A program made the translations under genes and the position numbers. From Adlercreutzia sp. ZJ176 (lineage in GTDB: Bacteria; Actinomycetota; Coriobacteriia; Coriobacteriales; Eggerthellaceae): a DNA stretch of 64,000 nucleotides. Positions within the stretch are counted from its first letter, which is position 1, and every line of letters starts with the position of its first letter. The notes under the pieces are model-generated. The model did no database searches. It saw nothing but the letters and a program-made list of their open reading frames with translations, and had not been told where the DNA came from. The stretch spans positions 1-64,000 of the forward strand of contig NZ_JAAKEC010000003.1 in the NCBI RefSeq assembly GCF_011038975.1. Direction: 5' to 3'. Shown in pieces: positions 25,842 through 34,251 of the stretch.

Positions 25842-27207
25842 CGCTATCCTCCCATGGTTCCAGCGCCGTTGTGATGCGCTGCGTGCCTACTACCTTGCAG
25901 TTGACGACGCCGTCGGAGACGGTGAGCTCCACGGCGTCGGACGAGCGGACGTCGTCCACGGACTTCACCACGCCCCCGCGCTCGTCGCGCGCGATGGCGT
26001 AGCCGCGGGCGAGCACCATAAGCGGCGACAGGTCGTTCAGGCGCGCCGCCATCATCGAAACGTCGCCCGCGAAGCGCCGCGGCAGCGCGCGGCCCTGATA
26101 GCGCAGGCGCTCGGCGAGCGCGCACGTGCGCTGCCCCTCGCGCTCGCCGAGGCGCGAGAGCGAGCCGGCGAGCAGGGCGCGCATGCCCTCGAGCGCACGG
26201 CGGTCGGACGCGATGGCCTGCGGGAGCGCCGCGTGAAGGCGCCCGGACAGCTCGTCGAGCGCACGCGCGTCAGCCTCGAACAGGCGCATCGGCTCGCGGA
26301 AGAGCGGCAACGCCGCCATGAGCTCCACCCGGCGGCTCGACGCGACCACGCGCGCCCGCTCGCGCGCGGCGAGCGCGGACGCGAGCGCATCGAGGCGCGC
26401 ACGCACCTCGGCGCCTTCGGGCGCCACGCCCGCGGCGGCGTACGTGGGCGTCGAGGCACGCACGTCGGCCACCATGTCGGCGATGGAGGTGTCGGGCTCG
26501 TGCCCGATGCCCGTGACCACCGGGACCGGCATGTCGGCGATGGCGCGCGCGAGGCGCTCGTCGTTGAACGGCATGAGGTCCTCGAACGACCCGCCGCCGC
26601 GCACCACGAGCACCACCTCGGCGCCGGCCATCACCACGCGCTGCATGCCTTCCACGATGGCCGCCGGCGCTCCCGCGCCCTCGACCGGCACGCCGGCCAG
26701 AAGCACGCGCGCCAGCGGCCAACGGCGGCGCAGCGTGCGCAAAACGTCATGGACCGCCGCGCCGCGCGGCGACGTGACCAGGCCGACTGCCTGCGGATAC
26801 GCTGGCAGGGGCCGCTTGCGCTCAGGTGAGGTGAGACCCTCGGCCGCGAGCTTGCGCGCGAGCTCGGCCACCTGCAGGCGCAGGTTGCCCTCGCCCGCGA
26901 GCGCCACCGAGAACACGTCGAAGTTCATGCGCCCCTTCGCCGCGTAGAGCGTGAAGCGGCCGGTGAGCTCCACGAGCGCGCCGACGCGCAGCTGCACGCC
27001 CGCTGCCTGGTAGCGGTTGTTCCACATCATGCACGGCAAGGAGGCGCTTCTGTCCTTCACCGTGAAGTAGACGGCCTTGTAGCCCGGCTTGTTGGAGACC
27101 TCGGACACCTCGCCGACGAGGCGCACCACCACGCCCTCGAGCGCGCCCTTGGCCAGCGCCACCGCGCCCGAGACCGAGAGAGCCTCCTGCCGCTCGCTAC
27201 TCCTCAC
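25834..27207 (-). CDS. xseA: exodeoxyribonuclease VII large subunit
   Basis: The 457-residue subunit has an N-terminal OB fold (about residues 15-110), the catalytic region with GLVTSPRGAAVHDVL, VLVVRGGGSFEDLMPFNDE and ITGIGHEPDTSIAD-like sequence (VTGIGHEPDTS), and a long C-terminal coiled coil. It degrades single-stranded DNA. Its first codons overlap the upstream zinc peptidase gene by 11 bases and its end overlaps xseB. Confidence 0.95.
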   Translation of the reverse strand: MRSSERQEALSVSGAVALAKGALEGVVVRLVGEVSEVSNKPGYKAVYFTVKDRSASLPCMMWNNRYQAAGVQLRVGALVELTGRFTLYAAKGRMNFDVFSVALAGEGNLRLQVAELARKLAAEGLTSPERKRPLPAYPQAVGLVTSPRGAAVHDVLRTLRRRWPLARVLLAGVPVEGAGAPAAIVEGMQRVVMAGAEVVLVVRGGGSFEDLMPFNDERLARAIADMPVPVVTGIGHEPDTSIADMVADVRASTPTYAAAGVAPEGAEVRARLDALASALAARERARVVASSRRVELMAALPLFREPMRLFEADARALDELSGRLHAALPQAIASDRRALEGMRALLAGSLSRLGEREGQRTCALAERLRYQGRALPRRFAGDVSMMAARLNDLSPLMVLARGYAIARDERGGVVKSVDDVRSSDAVELTVSDGVVNCKVVGTQRITTALEPWEDSDE

Positions 27208-27871
27208 GCTGGCCGAGCAGCCACAGAAGCTGCAGGATCGAGGTGAGGGCCGCCGCCACGTACGTGAGCGCGCACGCCTGCAGGACGCTCGCGGTGCCGC
27301 CCTGCTCGGCTGCGGGCGCGCCGACGTTGGCCAGGTACGCCTTCGCGCGGCGCGACGCGTCGAACTCGACCGGCAGCGTGACGATCTGGAAGAGCACCAC
27401 CACGGCGTACATGATGATGGCCAGCGTGGTGAGCTCCAAGATGTTCATGATGATGCCGAGCATCAGCAGGAAGATCCACGCGTTCGACGCGAGGTTCACC
27501 GCCGGGACGAGCGAGCCGCGGATGCGCATGGGGGCGTACCCCTCGGCGAACTGGCAGGCATGCCCCACCTCGTGGCAGGCCGTGGCGATCGACGTGATCG
27601 ACGTGCCGCGGTAGGCGTCAGGGTCGAGCGTGATGGAGTTGTCACGCGGGTCGAAGTGGTTCTGGTCGGGGCCGCCCATGCGGATCTCCACGCCCGACAC
27701 GCCGTGGTAGGACAGCATGTGCTGGGCCATCTGCGCGCCGGTGTAGCCGCTCGCCGAGCCCACGCTGCGGAACTTCTTCAGCTGGTGGTTCACCCACCAC
27801 GTTGCCCCCATGCCGATGACGAGCGTCACCACGATGAGGGAAAGGTAACTCATGGACATGTTGCGTCTCAC
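27197..27871 (-). CDS. neutral zinc metallopeptidase, YugP family
   Basis: The 224-residue protein has an N-terminal membrane helix, the zinc-binding motif ATACHEVGHACQ (HExxH) at about residues 93-104, and further hydrophobic segments in the second half. The spacing and the flanking GYTGAQMAQHML and DHYDPR-like (NHFDPRDNSI) segments are typical of the YugP/DUF zinc peptidase family. Probably membrane bound; substrate unknown. It is the first gene of the unit with xseA and xseB. Confidence 0.88.
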   Translation of the reverse strand: MRRNMSMSYLSLIVVTLVIGMGATWWVNHQLKKFRSVGSASGYTGAQMAQHMLSYHGVSGVEIRMGGPDQNHFDPRDNSITLDPDAYRGTSITSIATACHEVGHACQFAEGYAPMRIRGSLVPAVNLASNAWIFLLMLGIIMNILELTTLAIIMYAVVVLFQIVTLPVEFDASRRAKAYLANVGAPAAEQGGTASVLQACALTYVAAALTSILQLLWLLGQREE

Positions 27872-28040
27872 TCCTTCTCGGTTGGTCTACGTGCTTAGGG
27901 GGCATTATATCCGACAAACGTACGAATGATGTACCACAGGTGGAACACCGTCAAACATTCGCAACCCGCGCGGGCGCAGGCCCCTGCCCGCATGCGGGGC
28001 GCGCCCCACGTCACCGCTCCCACGCGCGCCGCGCACCCTC

Positions 28041-29189
28041 CTACGGCTGTCCCACGCGCGTCACCTTCACGCCGCCGCCCTCGAGGCTCAGCGAGATCCT
28101 GCCGGCCAGAAGGTCGAGCAGCTCCTCGCCCACGATGGCGCGGCGCCACCCGTGCAGCACGTCGACGTCGGTGTGCCCGCGCGCCACCTGGCAGAGGTCC
28201 GCATGGCTCGCGAGCGTCTGCATGGCTACGCCGTTCTCCCGCGCGCGCAGGCGCACGACGGCGTTCATGAGGTCGAGCTCCGCGTCGACGTTCGGCTCGT
28301 TGCGCGATGAGCGGTCCACTTCCGGCCACTCGTCCTCGGGCAGGGCGTACGACTTCCTCATGAGGTCGGCCACCGTGCGCGCGTCGCGCGTGGTGAGGCG
28401 CTCGCGCACGCCGCGCACCATGAACAAATCGTCGATCGTCGCCGCCTCGCGCTTGCACACCTCCACGATCTGCTCGTCGGTGAGCACCCACTTGCGCGGC
28501 ACGTCGCGCCTTCGCGCCTCCACCTCGCGCCACGCGGCCACCTCGCGCGCCGCCGCGAGCTGCTTGCGCGAGAGCTGGTTGCCGCGCTTGAGCCGGCGGA
28601 AGCGCTCGCGCGGGTCGCTCTCGTAGCGCGCTGGGTCCACCAGGTCGTCGAAGTCGCGCTCGAGCCAGCCGAGGCGCCCCTTCTTCTCGAGCGCCTCGGT
28701 GAGGACGCGGTGGACCTGCGGCAGGTACACCACATCGTCGGCCGCGTACCTGAGCTGCGAGTCGGACAGGGGCCGGCGCGACCAGTCGGTGAACGAGTCG
28801 ATCTTCTTGAGCGACACGCCGCAGGTGGCGCTCACGAGCGCCCCGTAGCCGATCTGCTGGGTGTGCCCGATGAGCGCCGCTGCGATCTGCGTGTCGAACA
28901 CCGGGTGGGGCAGCACGCCGATCTCGCGGTAGAGGATCTCGAGGTCCTGCCCGCCCGCGTGGAAGAGCTTCAGGACGGACTCGTCAGCAAGCAGCGGGGC
29001 GATCACGCGCAGGTCGCGCACCGCGAACGGGTCGATGACGGCCACTTCGCTGTCGGTCGCCATCTGGAGCAGGCACAGCTTCGCGTAGTAGGTCTTCTCG
29101 CGAAGGAACTCCGTATCGATGGCAAGAAGGGAGGAGGACCTCGCGCGCTCGACGAACGCCTCGAGGCTTTCCTGGTTCGCTATGTACAC
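28041..29189 (-). CDS. rnd: ribonuclease D
   Basis: A DEDD-family 3' exonuclease for tRNA and other stable RNA. The DEDD residues are seen in LAIDTEFLREKTYY, FHAGGQDLEIL and YAADDVVYLPQVH. HRDC-type helical domains follow at about residues 210-290 and 300-380. The start is GTG 29189; AGGAAC lies upstream. Divergent from the lipid kinase gene with 65 bases between. Confidence 0.93.
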   Translation of the reverse strand: MYIANQESLEAFVERARSSSLLAIDTEFLREKTYYAKLCLLQMATDSEVAVIDPFAVRDLRVIAPLLADESVLKLFHAGGQDLEILYREIGVLPHPVFDTQIAAALIGHTQQIGYGALVSATCGVSLKKIDSFTDWSRRPLSDSQLRYAADDVVYLPQVHRVLTEALEKKGRLGWLERDFDDLVDPARYESDPRERFRRLKRGNQLSRKQLAAAREVAAWREVEARRRDVPRKWVLTDEQIVEVCKREAATIDDLFMVRGVRERLTTRDARTVADLMRKSYALPEDEWPEVDRSSRNEPNVDAELDLMNAVVRLRARENGVAMQTLASHADLCQVARGHTDVDVLHGWRRAIVGEELLDLLAGRISLSLEGGGVKVTRVGQP

Positions 29190-29254
29190 CGAGTTGTTCC
29201 TAACATGATCACAGTTTGTAGTACCATGCCATTGTAGCTTGGGAAAGGAAATCT

Positions 29255-30169
29255 GTGAAACTGCTCGTGATAAATAACCTGGCTTCCGGCTTCGGCGAGG
29301 GCGCGGTCTACGACTTCGTGCGCTCGTTCGCGGCCGACGGCGACGAGGTGACGATGCGCTCCACGGACGGCAGCTCGGATCTGCGCACCTTCCTCCATGA
29401 CGCCGAGGACTACGACGCCGTGGTGGCCGCCGGCGGAGACGGCACCATCGCCACGGTAACCTACCTCTTGGCGGACACTGGTATCCCGGTGCTCCCCTTC
29501 CCCTCGGGCACCGCCAACCTGCTCGCCATGAACCTCGCCTCGCCCACCGAGCCGCACGCGCTCGCCAAGATGACGCGCGAGATGCGCTGCATGGACTTCG
29601 ACATCGGCGAGATCGAGCTCCCGGGCGGCGAGCACTGCGGATTCTCCATCATGGCGGGCGCCGGCTACGACGCCACCATCATGAAGGGCGCTGCCGCAGG
29701 CAAGAAGCTCCTCGGCCCCATGGCCTACTTCACCTCGGCCGTGGCCAACGCCACGCCCCAGCACGCCACGTTCACGCTGAGCATCGACGGGCGCGAGGTG
29801 AGAAGCTCGGGCGTGGGCGTGCTCATCGCGAACTTCTCGAAGATCCAGTTCGACCTCTCGCTCGTGCATGAGAACCTCCCGCGCGACGGGGCGTTCGACG
29901 TGGTGGTGCTCAACACCAAGGACGCCTTCGGGCTCATCCCCGCCCTGATCGCCTGCGTGCTCGACCGCTCGGGCGAGTTCCCCGGGCGCACGGACGCACT
30001 CGAGATCTACCGCGGGCGCGAGATCACCGTCGAGGCCGACCCGCCGCTGGTAGTGCAGTACGACGGCGAGGTCACGAGCTACACCACGCCGTTCGCCGTG
30101 CGCATGCTGCCCAAGGCGGCGCGCTTCATCGTGTCAGAGGAATGCTGCCGCGTCTTCGCCGAGGCGTAA
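29255..30169 (+). CDS. diacylglycerol/lipid kinase (DagK, YegS/BmrU-like)
   Basis: The 304-residue protein has the kinase motif VAAGGDGTI near residue 52 and the second conserved block LPFPSGTANLLA. It phosphorylates a lipid diol such as diacylglycerol at the membrane face. The start is GTG 29255 with GGGAAAGGAAA upstream. Single gene, followed by repeat-rich intergenic DNA. Confidence 0.92.
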   Translation: MKLLVINNLASGFGEGAVYDFVRSFAADGDEVTMRSTDGSSDLRTFLHDAEDYDAVVAAGGDGTIATVTYLLADTGIPVLPFPSGTANLLAMNLASPTEPHALAKMTREMRCMDFDIGEIELPGGEHCGFSIMAGAGYDATIMKGAAAGKKLLGPMAYFTSAVANATPQHATFTLSIDGREVRSSGVGVLIANFSKIQFDLSLVHENLPRDGAFDVVVLNTKDAFGLIPALIACVLDRSGEFPGRTDALEIYRGREITVEADPPLVVQYDGEVTSYTTPFAVRMLPKAARFIVSEECCRVFAEA

Positions 30170-30694
30170 GAGGCGAAGGGCGCCTGGGCATCCAGGCCAC
30201 TACGCAACAGGGACGAAGGGCGCCTGGGCGCGGGCCGCTGCGCATCAGGGGCGCCTTGGCGCGAGGGGCTGCGCGGGATGGGGACGCCTGGGCGCGGGGC
30301 TGCTGCGCATCAGGGGCGCCGGATGCGTCTGACGGGCGGCCAGTCCGCTGAGCGAGGACCTCCCCCGTATCGTCCCAAGCGAGCAGCCTCCCCGTGCCAT
30401 CCCAAGCGAGCAACCTCCCCGTGCCACCCTAAGAGAACAACTCCCGTGTCATCCTGAGCGAGCGAAGCGAGTCGAAGGATCTGGCCCCAAGCACGGTGCG
30501 CCCGCATGCGCAACCCCCTTGCGACCAGATCCTTCGACTCCGCGCCTTACGGCGCTCCGCTCAGGATGACACGGGGAGGGCATAGAAGGGCGCTCCGCTC
30601 GGGTGACATGGGGGGCGAGCGCCCAAGCGCGGGCCACTACACAACAGGGGCGCCTGCACGTCGCGCGTCCAGACGTCCCCGCGTCGCGCAGCGT
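30170..30694. other. repeat-filled intergenic region
   Basis: No gene. The first 180 bases hold degenerate tandem GGGCGCCTGGGCG-like units, followed by short CCCAAGCGAGC-type half repeats and one full palindromic element at 30445-30572. Confidence 0.6.
30445..30572. repeat. dispersed palindromic element, copy 3
   Basis: It opens with GTCATCCTGAGCGAGCGAAG and closes with GCTCAGGATGAC, with the inner arms GTCGAAGGATCTGG and CCAGATCCTTCGAC (CCAGATCC). Nearly identical arms to copies at 6470 and 23385; the central loop differs. The terminator module seen after the other two copies is absent. Confidence 0.8.
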
Positions 30695-31516
30695 CTAGGC
30701 GCGGTCGTCGAGCGTGCGCTCCTTGACGGCCTGGCTGGCCTTCCAGCGCGCCAGGTTCGCGTTGTAGCGCATCTGGATGAGCTCGAGGATCACCGCGAAC
30801 ACCATGGCGAAGTAGACCATGAGCTTCTCGAGGTGCATGTCGAGCACTTCGATGCCCGTGGTGATGCCGGCCGCGTCAAGCACGAGCAGGACGCCGATGG
30901 CGGTGATGAACACGAGCGCCAGAAGCTTCATCTCGACGTTGCGGTTGATGAAGTCGGCGATGAAGTCGATGAACACCATCATAACCACGATGGCCACGAT
31001 GACGGCGATGATCATGATGATGAGGTGCTCGGCGAGGCCCACCGCCGTGATGACCGAGTCGATGGAGAACACGAGGTCCATCACCATGATGGTGCCGACG
31101 GCCTGGGGAAGCGAGAGCATATGCAGAAGCGCGTGAACCTCGGAGCTCTTCGCCTTGATCTCGGTGAGGCGCAGCGCGTCGAGGAGCTCGACGATGCCCT
31201 TGTAGATGAGGTAGCCGCCGCCGGCGAGCATGACGAGGTCGCGTATGGAGAAGCCGTGTGAGAAGTCGCCGAGGTCGAGGGTGAACAGCGGCGTGGTCAT
31301 GTGCACGAGCCAGCTGGCGAAGCAGAGGAACAAACAGCGCATGATGAGCGCGCCGGCCAAGCCGAGCTTACGGCCGATGTGCTGCTTGTCCTCGGGCAGG
31401 CGGTTCGTGGTGATCGAGATGAACACGATGTTGTCGACACCGAGCACGATCTCGAGGAATATCAGGGTGATGAGGCTGATCCACGCCTCGGGTGTCGCGA
31501 AGATCGAGAAGTCCAC
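30695..31516 (-). CDS. terC: TerC family membrane protein, probable manganese exporter
   Basis: The 273-residue integral membrane protein has seven to nine hydrophobic segments and the TerC metal-site motifs EIVLGVDNIVFIS and DLVFSIDSVITAVG. TerC/Alx/MeeF-type proteins export or balance manganese and metallate exported enzymes. GTG 31516 is used because AAAGGAG lies five bases upstream. A yybP-ykoY type riboswitch and intrinsic terminator occupy the leader, which supports a manganese role. Confidence 0.93.
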   Translation of the reverse strand: MDFSIFATPEAWISLITLIFLEIVLGVDNIVFISITTNRLPEDKQHIGRKLGLAGALIMRCLFLCFASWLVHMTTPLFTLDLGDFSHGFSIRDLVMLAGGGYLIYKGIVELLDALRLTEIKAKSSEVHALLHMLSLPQAVGTIMVMDLVFSIDSVITAVGLAEHLIIMIIAVIVAIVVMMVFIDFIADFINRNVEMKLLALVFITAIGVLLVLDAAGITTGIEVLDMHLEKLMVYFAMVFAVILELIQMRYNANLARWKASQAVKERTLDDRA

Positions 31517-31542
31517 ACGCGCTCCTTTCGGTTTGCTTCCAC

Positions 31543-31601
31543 AAAAAAACTCATGGCGCAAAGCCGATGATCCGCTGCGTCATCGATTCTGCGCCATGAG
31601 T
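31543..31601 (-). terminator. intrinsic terminator of the terC leader
   Basis: On the minus strand ACTCATGGCGCA (31590-31601) pairs perfectly with TGCGCCATGAGT (31549-31560), followed by seven U residues. The 5' arm shares CATGG with the end of the riboswitch aptamer, so aptamer and terminator are mutually exclusive. Confidence 0.85.
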
Positions 31602-31711
31602 CTCGTTAATTAAGATGCGCCAGACCGCTTGTTGCCAAGGTGCAACCGCGCTGCCATGATGTTGAACGCATCGCGCTGTTTCGCGCCAACTACTCCCCCA
31701 TGGAGTGCGTT
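31594..31711 (-). ncRNA. yybP-ykoY manganese riboswitch upstream of terC
   Basis: The minus-strand leader carries the conserved yybP-ykoY elements in order: GGGGGAGTAG, then TTCAACATCATGG, CCTTGGCA, and CGAGACTCATGG at the 3' side. CCATG at the 5' end can pair with CATGG at the 3' end to close the aptamer. Closing it sequesters the 5' arm of the downstream terminator, so manganese binding should allow read-through and raise terC expression. Recognition is by eye; the class is known to sense Mn2+. Confidence 0.85.
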
Positions 31712-31712
31712 C

Positions 31713-31741
31713 ATGCTATCAGAGGGCAGAGCCAGCCGCAA
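31713..31741 (-). promoter_or_regulatory. promoter of the terC riboswitch transcript
   Basis: On the minus strand TTGCGG (31736-31741) and TAGCAT (31713-31718) are separated by 17 bases. Transcription would start just ahead of the aptamer. Confidence 0.65.
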
Positions 31742-31750
31742 TGCTATAAT
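31742..31750 (+). promoter_or_regulatory. extended -10 promoter of the downstream membrane protein gene
   Basis: TGC-TATAAT ends at 31750, 34 bases before the start codon at 31784. It overlaps the divergent terC promoter. No clear -35 is seen. Confidence 0.6.
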
Positions 31751-31783
31751 CGGCGGAGTCACAAAATATTACAAGGAGTTTGC

Positions 31784-32614
31784 ATGGCATTCCAGCTTCC
31801 TTTCGGCTCCCTGCGCGATCCCGCGCGCATGGAGCGCCCGCGGGCCGCTGCTGCGCCGCTGCCGGGCTTCGAGAACGAGAACATCCGCTACCTCGACGCG
31901 CCGGCGCTCGCGCGCCCCCTCGAGCTGCCGCAGCCGGTGCGCGCCGGGGCGCTCGCTGGCATGCTCGTGGCCGCGGTCATCGGCGGGGTGTTTCTGTTCC
32001 AGTACTTCGACGCCATCGTGAACGCGCCTGCGCGCGAGCAGGCGGCGCTCGAGGAGAACCTCGCGCGCGAGGTGCCCATCGAGGTGCCTGCGCTCGTGTC
32101 GTTCATGACGATGAGCGACCAGGAGGTGATGGACGCGCTCAACGCGTCAGGCGCCACCCTGTACGAGCGCGTGGCGCCGGGCACCTCCGAGGACGGCAGC
32201 TTCGAGGTCATCAAGCTGCCCGAGGGCGTGACGGTGGCCGACGCGGGCGCGATGTACCTCACCGGCATCGACAACCTGAGCGCGGCTGACGCGGTGCGCC
32301 TGCTCAACGGCGCGTGGGACCTCACCGTGAACCACACGAGCGGTTCGTTTGCGCGCGTGCGCTACGCCGACTTCACCTCGCTGTCCGTCCAGGAGGCCGT
32401 GCAGAGCGCCATCAACGCCGCCGGGCTCGCCGAATGCGCCATCGACGACTCGGGCGTCGACGAGTCGGGCAACACCTACGCGGCCGGCGTGATCGAGAGC
32501 GAGGGCAACGTCTACAACTGGCGCGTGTCCGCCCTGCCGCTCTCCGAGATGTACGACATCAGCGGCATCCCCGCAAGCGCCAGCTACGTCGGAATCAAGC
32601 TGACGAGCGCGTAA
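31784..32614 (+). CDS. single-pass membrane protein of unknown function
   Basis: The 276-residue protein has a Pro/Ala-rich cytoplasmic N-terminus (1-50), one membrane helix at about 53-75 (ALAGMLVAAVIGGVFLFQYF) and an extracytoplasmic domain of about 200 residues that is acidic and begins with a helical stretch. I do not recognise the domain. AAGGAG lies five bases before ATG 31784. It has backbone composition and is probably a lineage-conserved envelope protein. Divergent from terC. Confidence 0.75.
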   Translation: MAFQLPFGSLRDPARMERPRAAAAPLPGFENENIRYLDAPALARPLELPQPVRAGALAGMLVAAVIGGVFLFQYFDAIVNAPAREQAALEENLAREVPIEVPALVSFMTMSDQEVMDALNASGATLYERVAPGTSEDGSFEVIKLPEGVTVADAGAMYLTGIDNLSAADAVRLLNGAWDLTVNHTSGSFARVRYADFTSLSVQEAVQSAINAAGLAECAIDDSGVDESGNTYAAGVIESEGNVYNWRVSALPLSEMYDISGIPASASYVGIKLTSA

Positions 32615-32795
32615 GGGAGGGCCGGCCAGGGCTTCCAAGCCCCTCGACCAGGGCGTTCAGGTCCCTCGGCCATGGCCGCCAAGCCCCTCGGCCAAACCGG
32701 CCAGGGCTGTCAAGCCCCCCGGCGAAGCCGGCCAAGCCCCCGGCTAGGGCTCGATCAGGTTGATTCCCGCTGTAACGGAGCGCTTTCGGCGGTGT

Positions 32796-32916
32796 TTCGG
32801 CGGCGAACGCCCTGTCGGTGCTTCGGCGGCAAGCCCCTGTCGGTGCCTCGGTGGAGAACGCCCTGTCGGTGCTTCGGCGGCAAGCCCCTTTCGGCGCTTC
32901 GGTGGAGAACGCCCTG
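32796..32916. repeat. 25-26 bp tandem array, about five units
   Basis: Units start at 32796, 32822, 32847, 32873 and 32898. Two variants alternate: TTCGGCGGCAAGCCCCTGTC and a version with GTGGAGAACGCCCTG, which gives a higher-order period of about 51 bp. No spacers, so it is not a CRISPR. Confidence 0.75.
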
Positions 32917-32934
32917 CCCGCCACTCACTCGGAA

Positions 32935-33001
32935 CACCGACAACGCCCCCTTTCCATCCACCTCCTCGGGAAAGCTGGATGGAAAACGCCCGTTGTCGGT
33001 G
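32935..33001. repeat. large imperfect palindrome 1
   Basis: CACCGACAACG (32935-32945) pairs perfectly with 32991-33001, and TTTCCATCCA (32951-32960) with 32976-32985. The same two arm sequences recur in the next palindrome. Confidence 0.75.
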
Positions 33002-33019
33002 CTTCGAGCCCCAAAAACC

Positions 33020-33125
33020 ACCGACAACGCGCCTTTTGCATCCACTTTCTTCGGGAAATCACCGATAACGGCCTCGTTTCATCCAGAATCACCTGAGGGG
33101 TGGATGGAAAAGCGTCGTTGTCGGT
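33020..33125. repeat. large imperfect palindrome 2
   Basis: ACCGACAACG (33020-33029) pairs with CGTTGTCGGT (33116-33125), and GCATCCAC (33038-33045) with GTGGATGG (33100-33107), one mismatch. A further ACCGATAACG lies in the middle. The arms match those of the preceding palindrome. Confidence 0.7.
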
Positions 33126-33181
33126 AACCGGACTGCGAACATGCCTTTCTGCCCATATGCCACCCGCGAATAAACGGTCCC

Positions 33182-33313
33182 TACACACTTTTTCGCCTAT
33201 ATCCCAGATGGGGCGAGGGGATCGTGTGGTCGGAGCTCCATCATCAGACGCCGCGCCCATATGCGATCGACTGATGATGGATTACACACTTTTTGAAACT
33301 TAACCCTATATCC
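33182..33313 (+). repeat. two copies of a TACACACTTTTT...CTATATCCC motif
   Basis: TACACACTTTTT at 33182-33193 with CTATATCCC at 33197-33205, and again at 33283-33294 with CTATATCCC ending at 33313. A third copy lies at 34354-34377. Read on the minus strand it is GGGATATAG then AAAAGTGTGTA. All copies are intergenic. Confidence 0.6.
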
Positions 33314-33379
33314 CGCGATACGCCCGCGATCCCCGCCAACGCTTCTGGAGCGAACCCCTCAAACGACCCGTAAAGGATC

Positions 33380-33417
33380 CGAAAAGCAAAGCAGCCCTGG
33401 GAGATTCCCAGGGCTGC
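33380..33417 (-). terminator. terminator of the tRNA-Gly/Cys/Gly transcript
   Basis: GCAGCCCTGGGA (33391-33402) and TCCCAGGGCTGC (33406-33417) form a perfect 12-bp stem; on the minus strand it is followed by TTTGCTTTT. It lies 15 bases past the last tRNA gene. Confidence 0.85.
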
Positions 33418-33431
33418 ACGATGAGCAATGG

Positions 33432-33504
33432 AGCGGACAACGGGGTTCGAACCCGCGACCCCCACCTTGGCAAGGTGGTGCTCTACCAGCTGAGCCATGT
33501 CCGC
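33432..33504 (-). tRNA. tRNA-Gly (GCC)
   Basis: On the minus strand GCGGACA at the 5' end pairs with TGTCCGC at the 3' end; the anticodon loop reads CTTGCCAAG and the T loop GGTTCGAAC. Discriminator base U. CCA is not encoded. Identical to the copy at 33671-33743. Confidence 0.97.
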
Positions 33505-33529
33505 ATGTTAGGTTGTCAAAGCCGAATGG

Positions 33530-33600
33530 AGGCGACGCCCGGATTCGAACCGGGGGTGAAGGCTTTGCAGGCCTCTGCCTTACCACTTGGCCACGTCGCC
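33530..33600 (-). tRNA. tRNA-Cys (GCA)
   Basis: Acceptor GGCGACG/CGTCGCC, anticodon loop CCTGCAAAG with GCA, T loop GGTTCGAAT, discriminator U. It lies between two identical tRNA-Gly genes in one minus-strand transcript. Confidence 0.97.
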
Positions 33601-33670
33601 ATTTTCAAGCTTGCCGTCATGTAAGAGGCTGGCCATTGCGTAAGCCTGACCAGCCTCGATGTGACAATGG

Positions 33671-33743
33671 AGCGGACAACGGGGTTCGAACCCGCGACCC
33701 CCACCTTGGCAAGGTGGTGCTCTACCAGCTGAGCCATGTCCGC
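33671..33743 (-). tRNA. tRNA-Gly (GCC), second copy
   Basis: Base-for-base the same as the tRNA-Gly at 33432-33504. First gene of the tRNA cluster; a good promoter lies 14 bases upstream. Confidence 0.97.
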
Positions 33744-33756
33744 GTCGCGAAGAGAT

Positions 33757-33785
33757 ATATTAGAGGAACTTAAACTCTCATGCAA
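33757..33785 (-). promoter_or_regulatory. promoter of the tRNA-Gly/Cys/Gly cluster
   Basis: On the minus strand TTGCAT (33780-33785) and TAATAT (33757-33762) are 17 bases apart, placing the start just before the first tRNA. Confidence 0.8.
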
Positions 33786-34071
33786 GCATTTTTTTCAACT
33801 TTTTTACGAACGTCTTGCCGAGGCGTGCGGCACGCACCAGCCCCGAAACTCATCATGCTCGGCGTACCTCAAAACCTCTCTCTCGGTTTTGGTCCAAGAT
33901 ATTGGGCGCACCTCACACAGGCGTTGCGGTTGCTTTGAAAAGCTACCGCGCGCACCAGCTGGCGCGCGGGCTGAGGGCAGCAAAAAAGCGGCAACGCAGA
34001 CGGCGACACGGGCAGGAGGGACGCAACCCCTTCCACCCTCCCCTTCTGGCAAAAATTCTTGAAAAAGGGGC
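33786..34071. other. gene-free stretch between tRNA units
   Basis: No gene, repeat or RNA was recognised. Short open frames lack ribosome binding sites. Confidence 0.4.
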
Positions 34072-34099
34072 TTGTCAGATTCTGTTGCTCTGTTAAAAT
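34072..34099 (+). promoter_or_regulatory. promoter of tRNA-Val
   Basis: TTGTCA (34072-34077) and TAAAAT (34094-34099) with a 16-base spacer, 42 bases before the mature tRNA. Confidence 0.75.
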
Positions 34100-34141
34100 A
34101 TTTTCTTGCTGACGCGGTAATGCGATGCACACCATATACGT

Positions 34142-34217
<76 letters not shown>

Positions 34218-34226
34218 TGAAATTCG

Positions 34227-34251
34227 AAAGCGGTCTTCTGGCCGCTTTTTT
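34227..34251 (+). terminator. terminator of tRNA-Val
   Basis: AAGCGG-N8-CCGCTT followed by a run of U residues, 10 bases past the tRNA. Confidence 0.88.

Larger units (their letters stand above)
32615..33379. other. gene-free repeat-rich region
   Basis: No gene is supported. It contains GC-rich direct repeats around GGCCAAGCCCC (32640-32750), a 26-bp tandem array (32796-32916), two large imperfect palindromes (32935-33125) and two copies of a TACACACTTTTT motif. Open frames are repeat shadows. Confidence 0.6.

Noticed and set aside
32796-33125. Possible CRISPR array
   Set aside because: Units are contiguous without spacers, and the following elements are palindromes rather than repeats with unique spacers; no cas genes are nearby.
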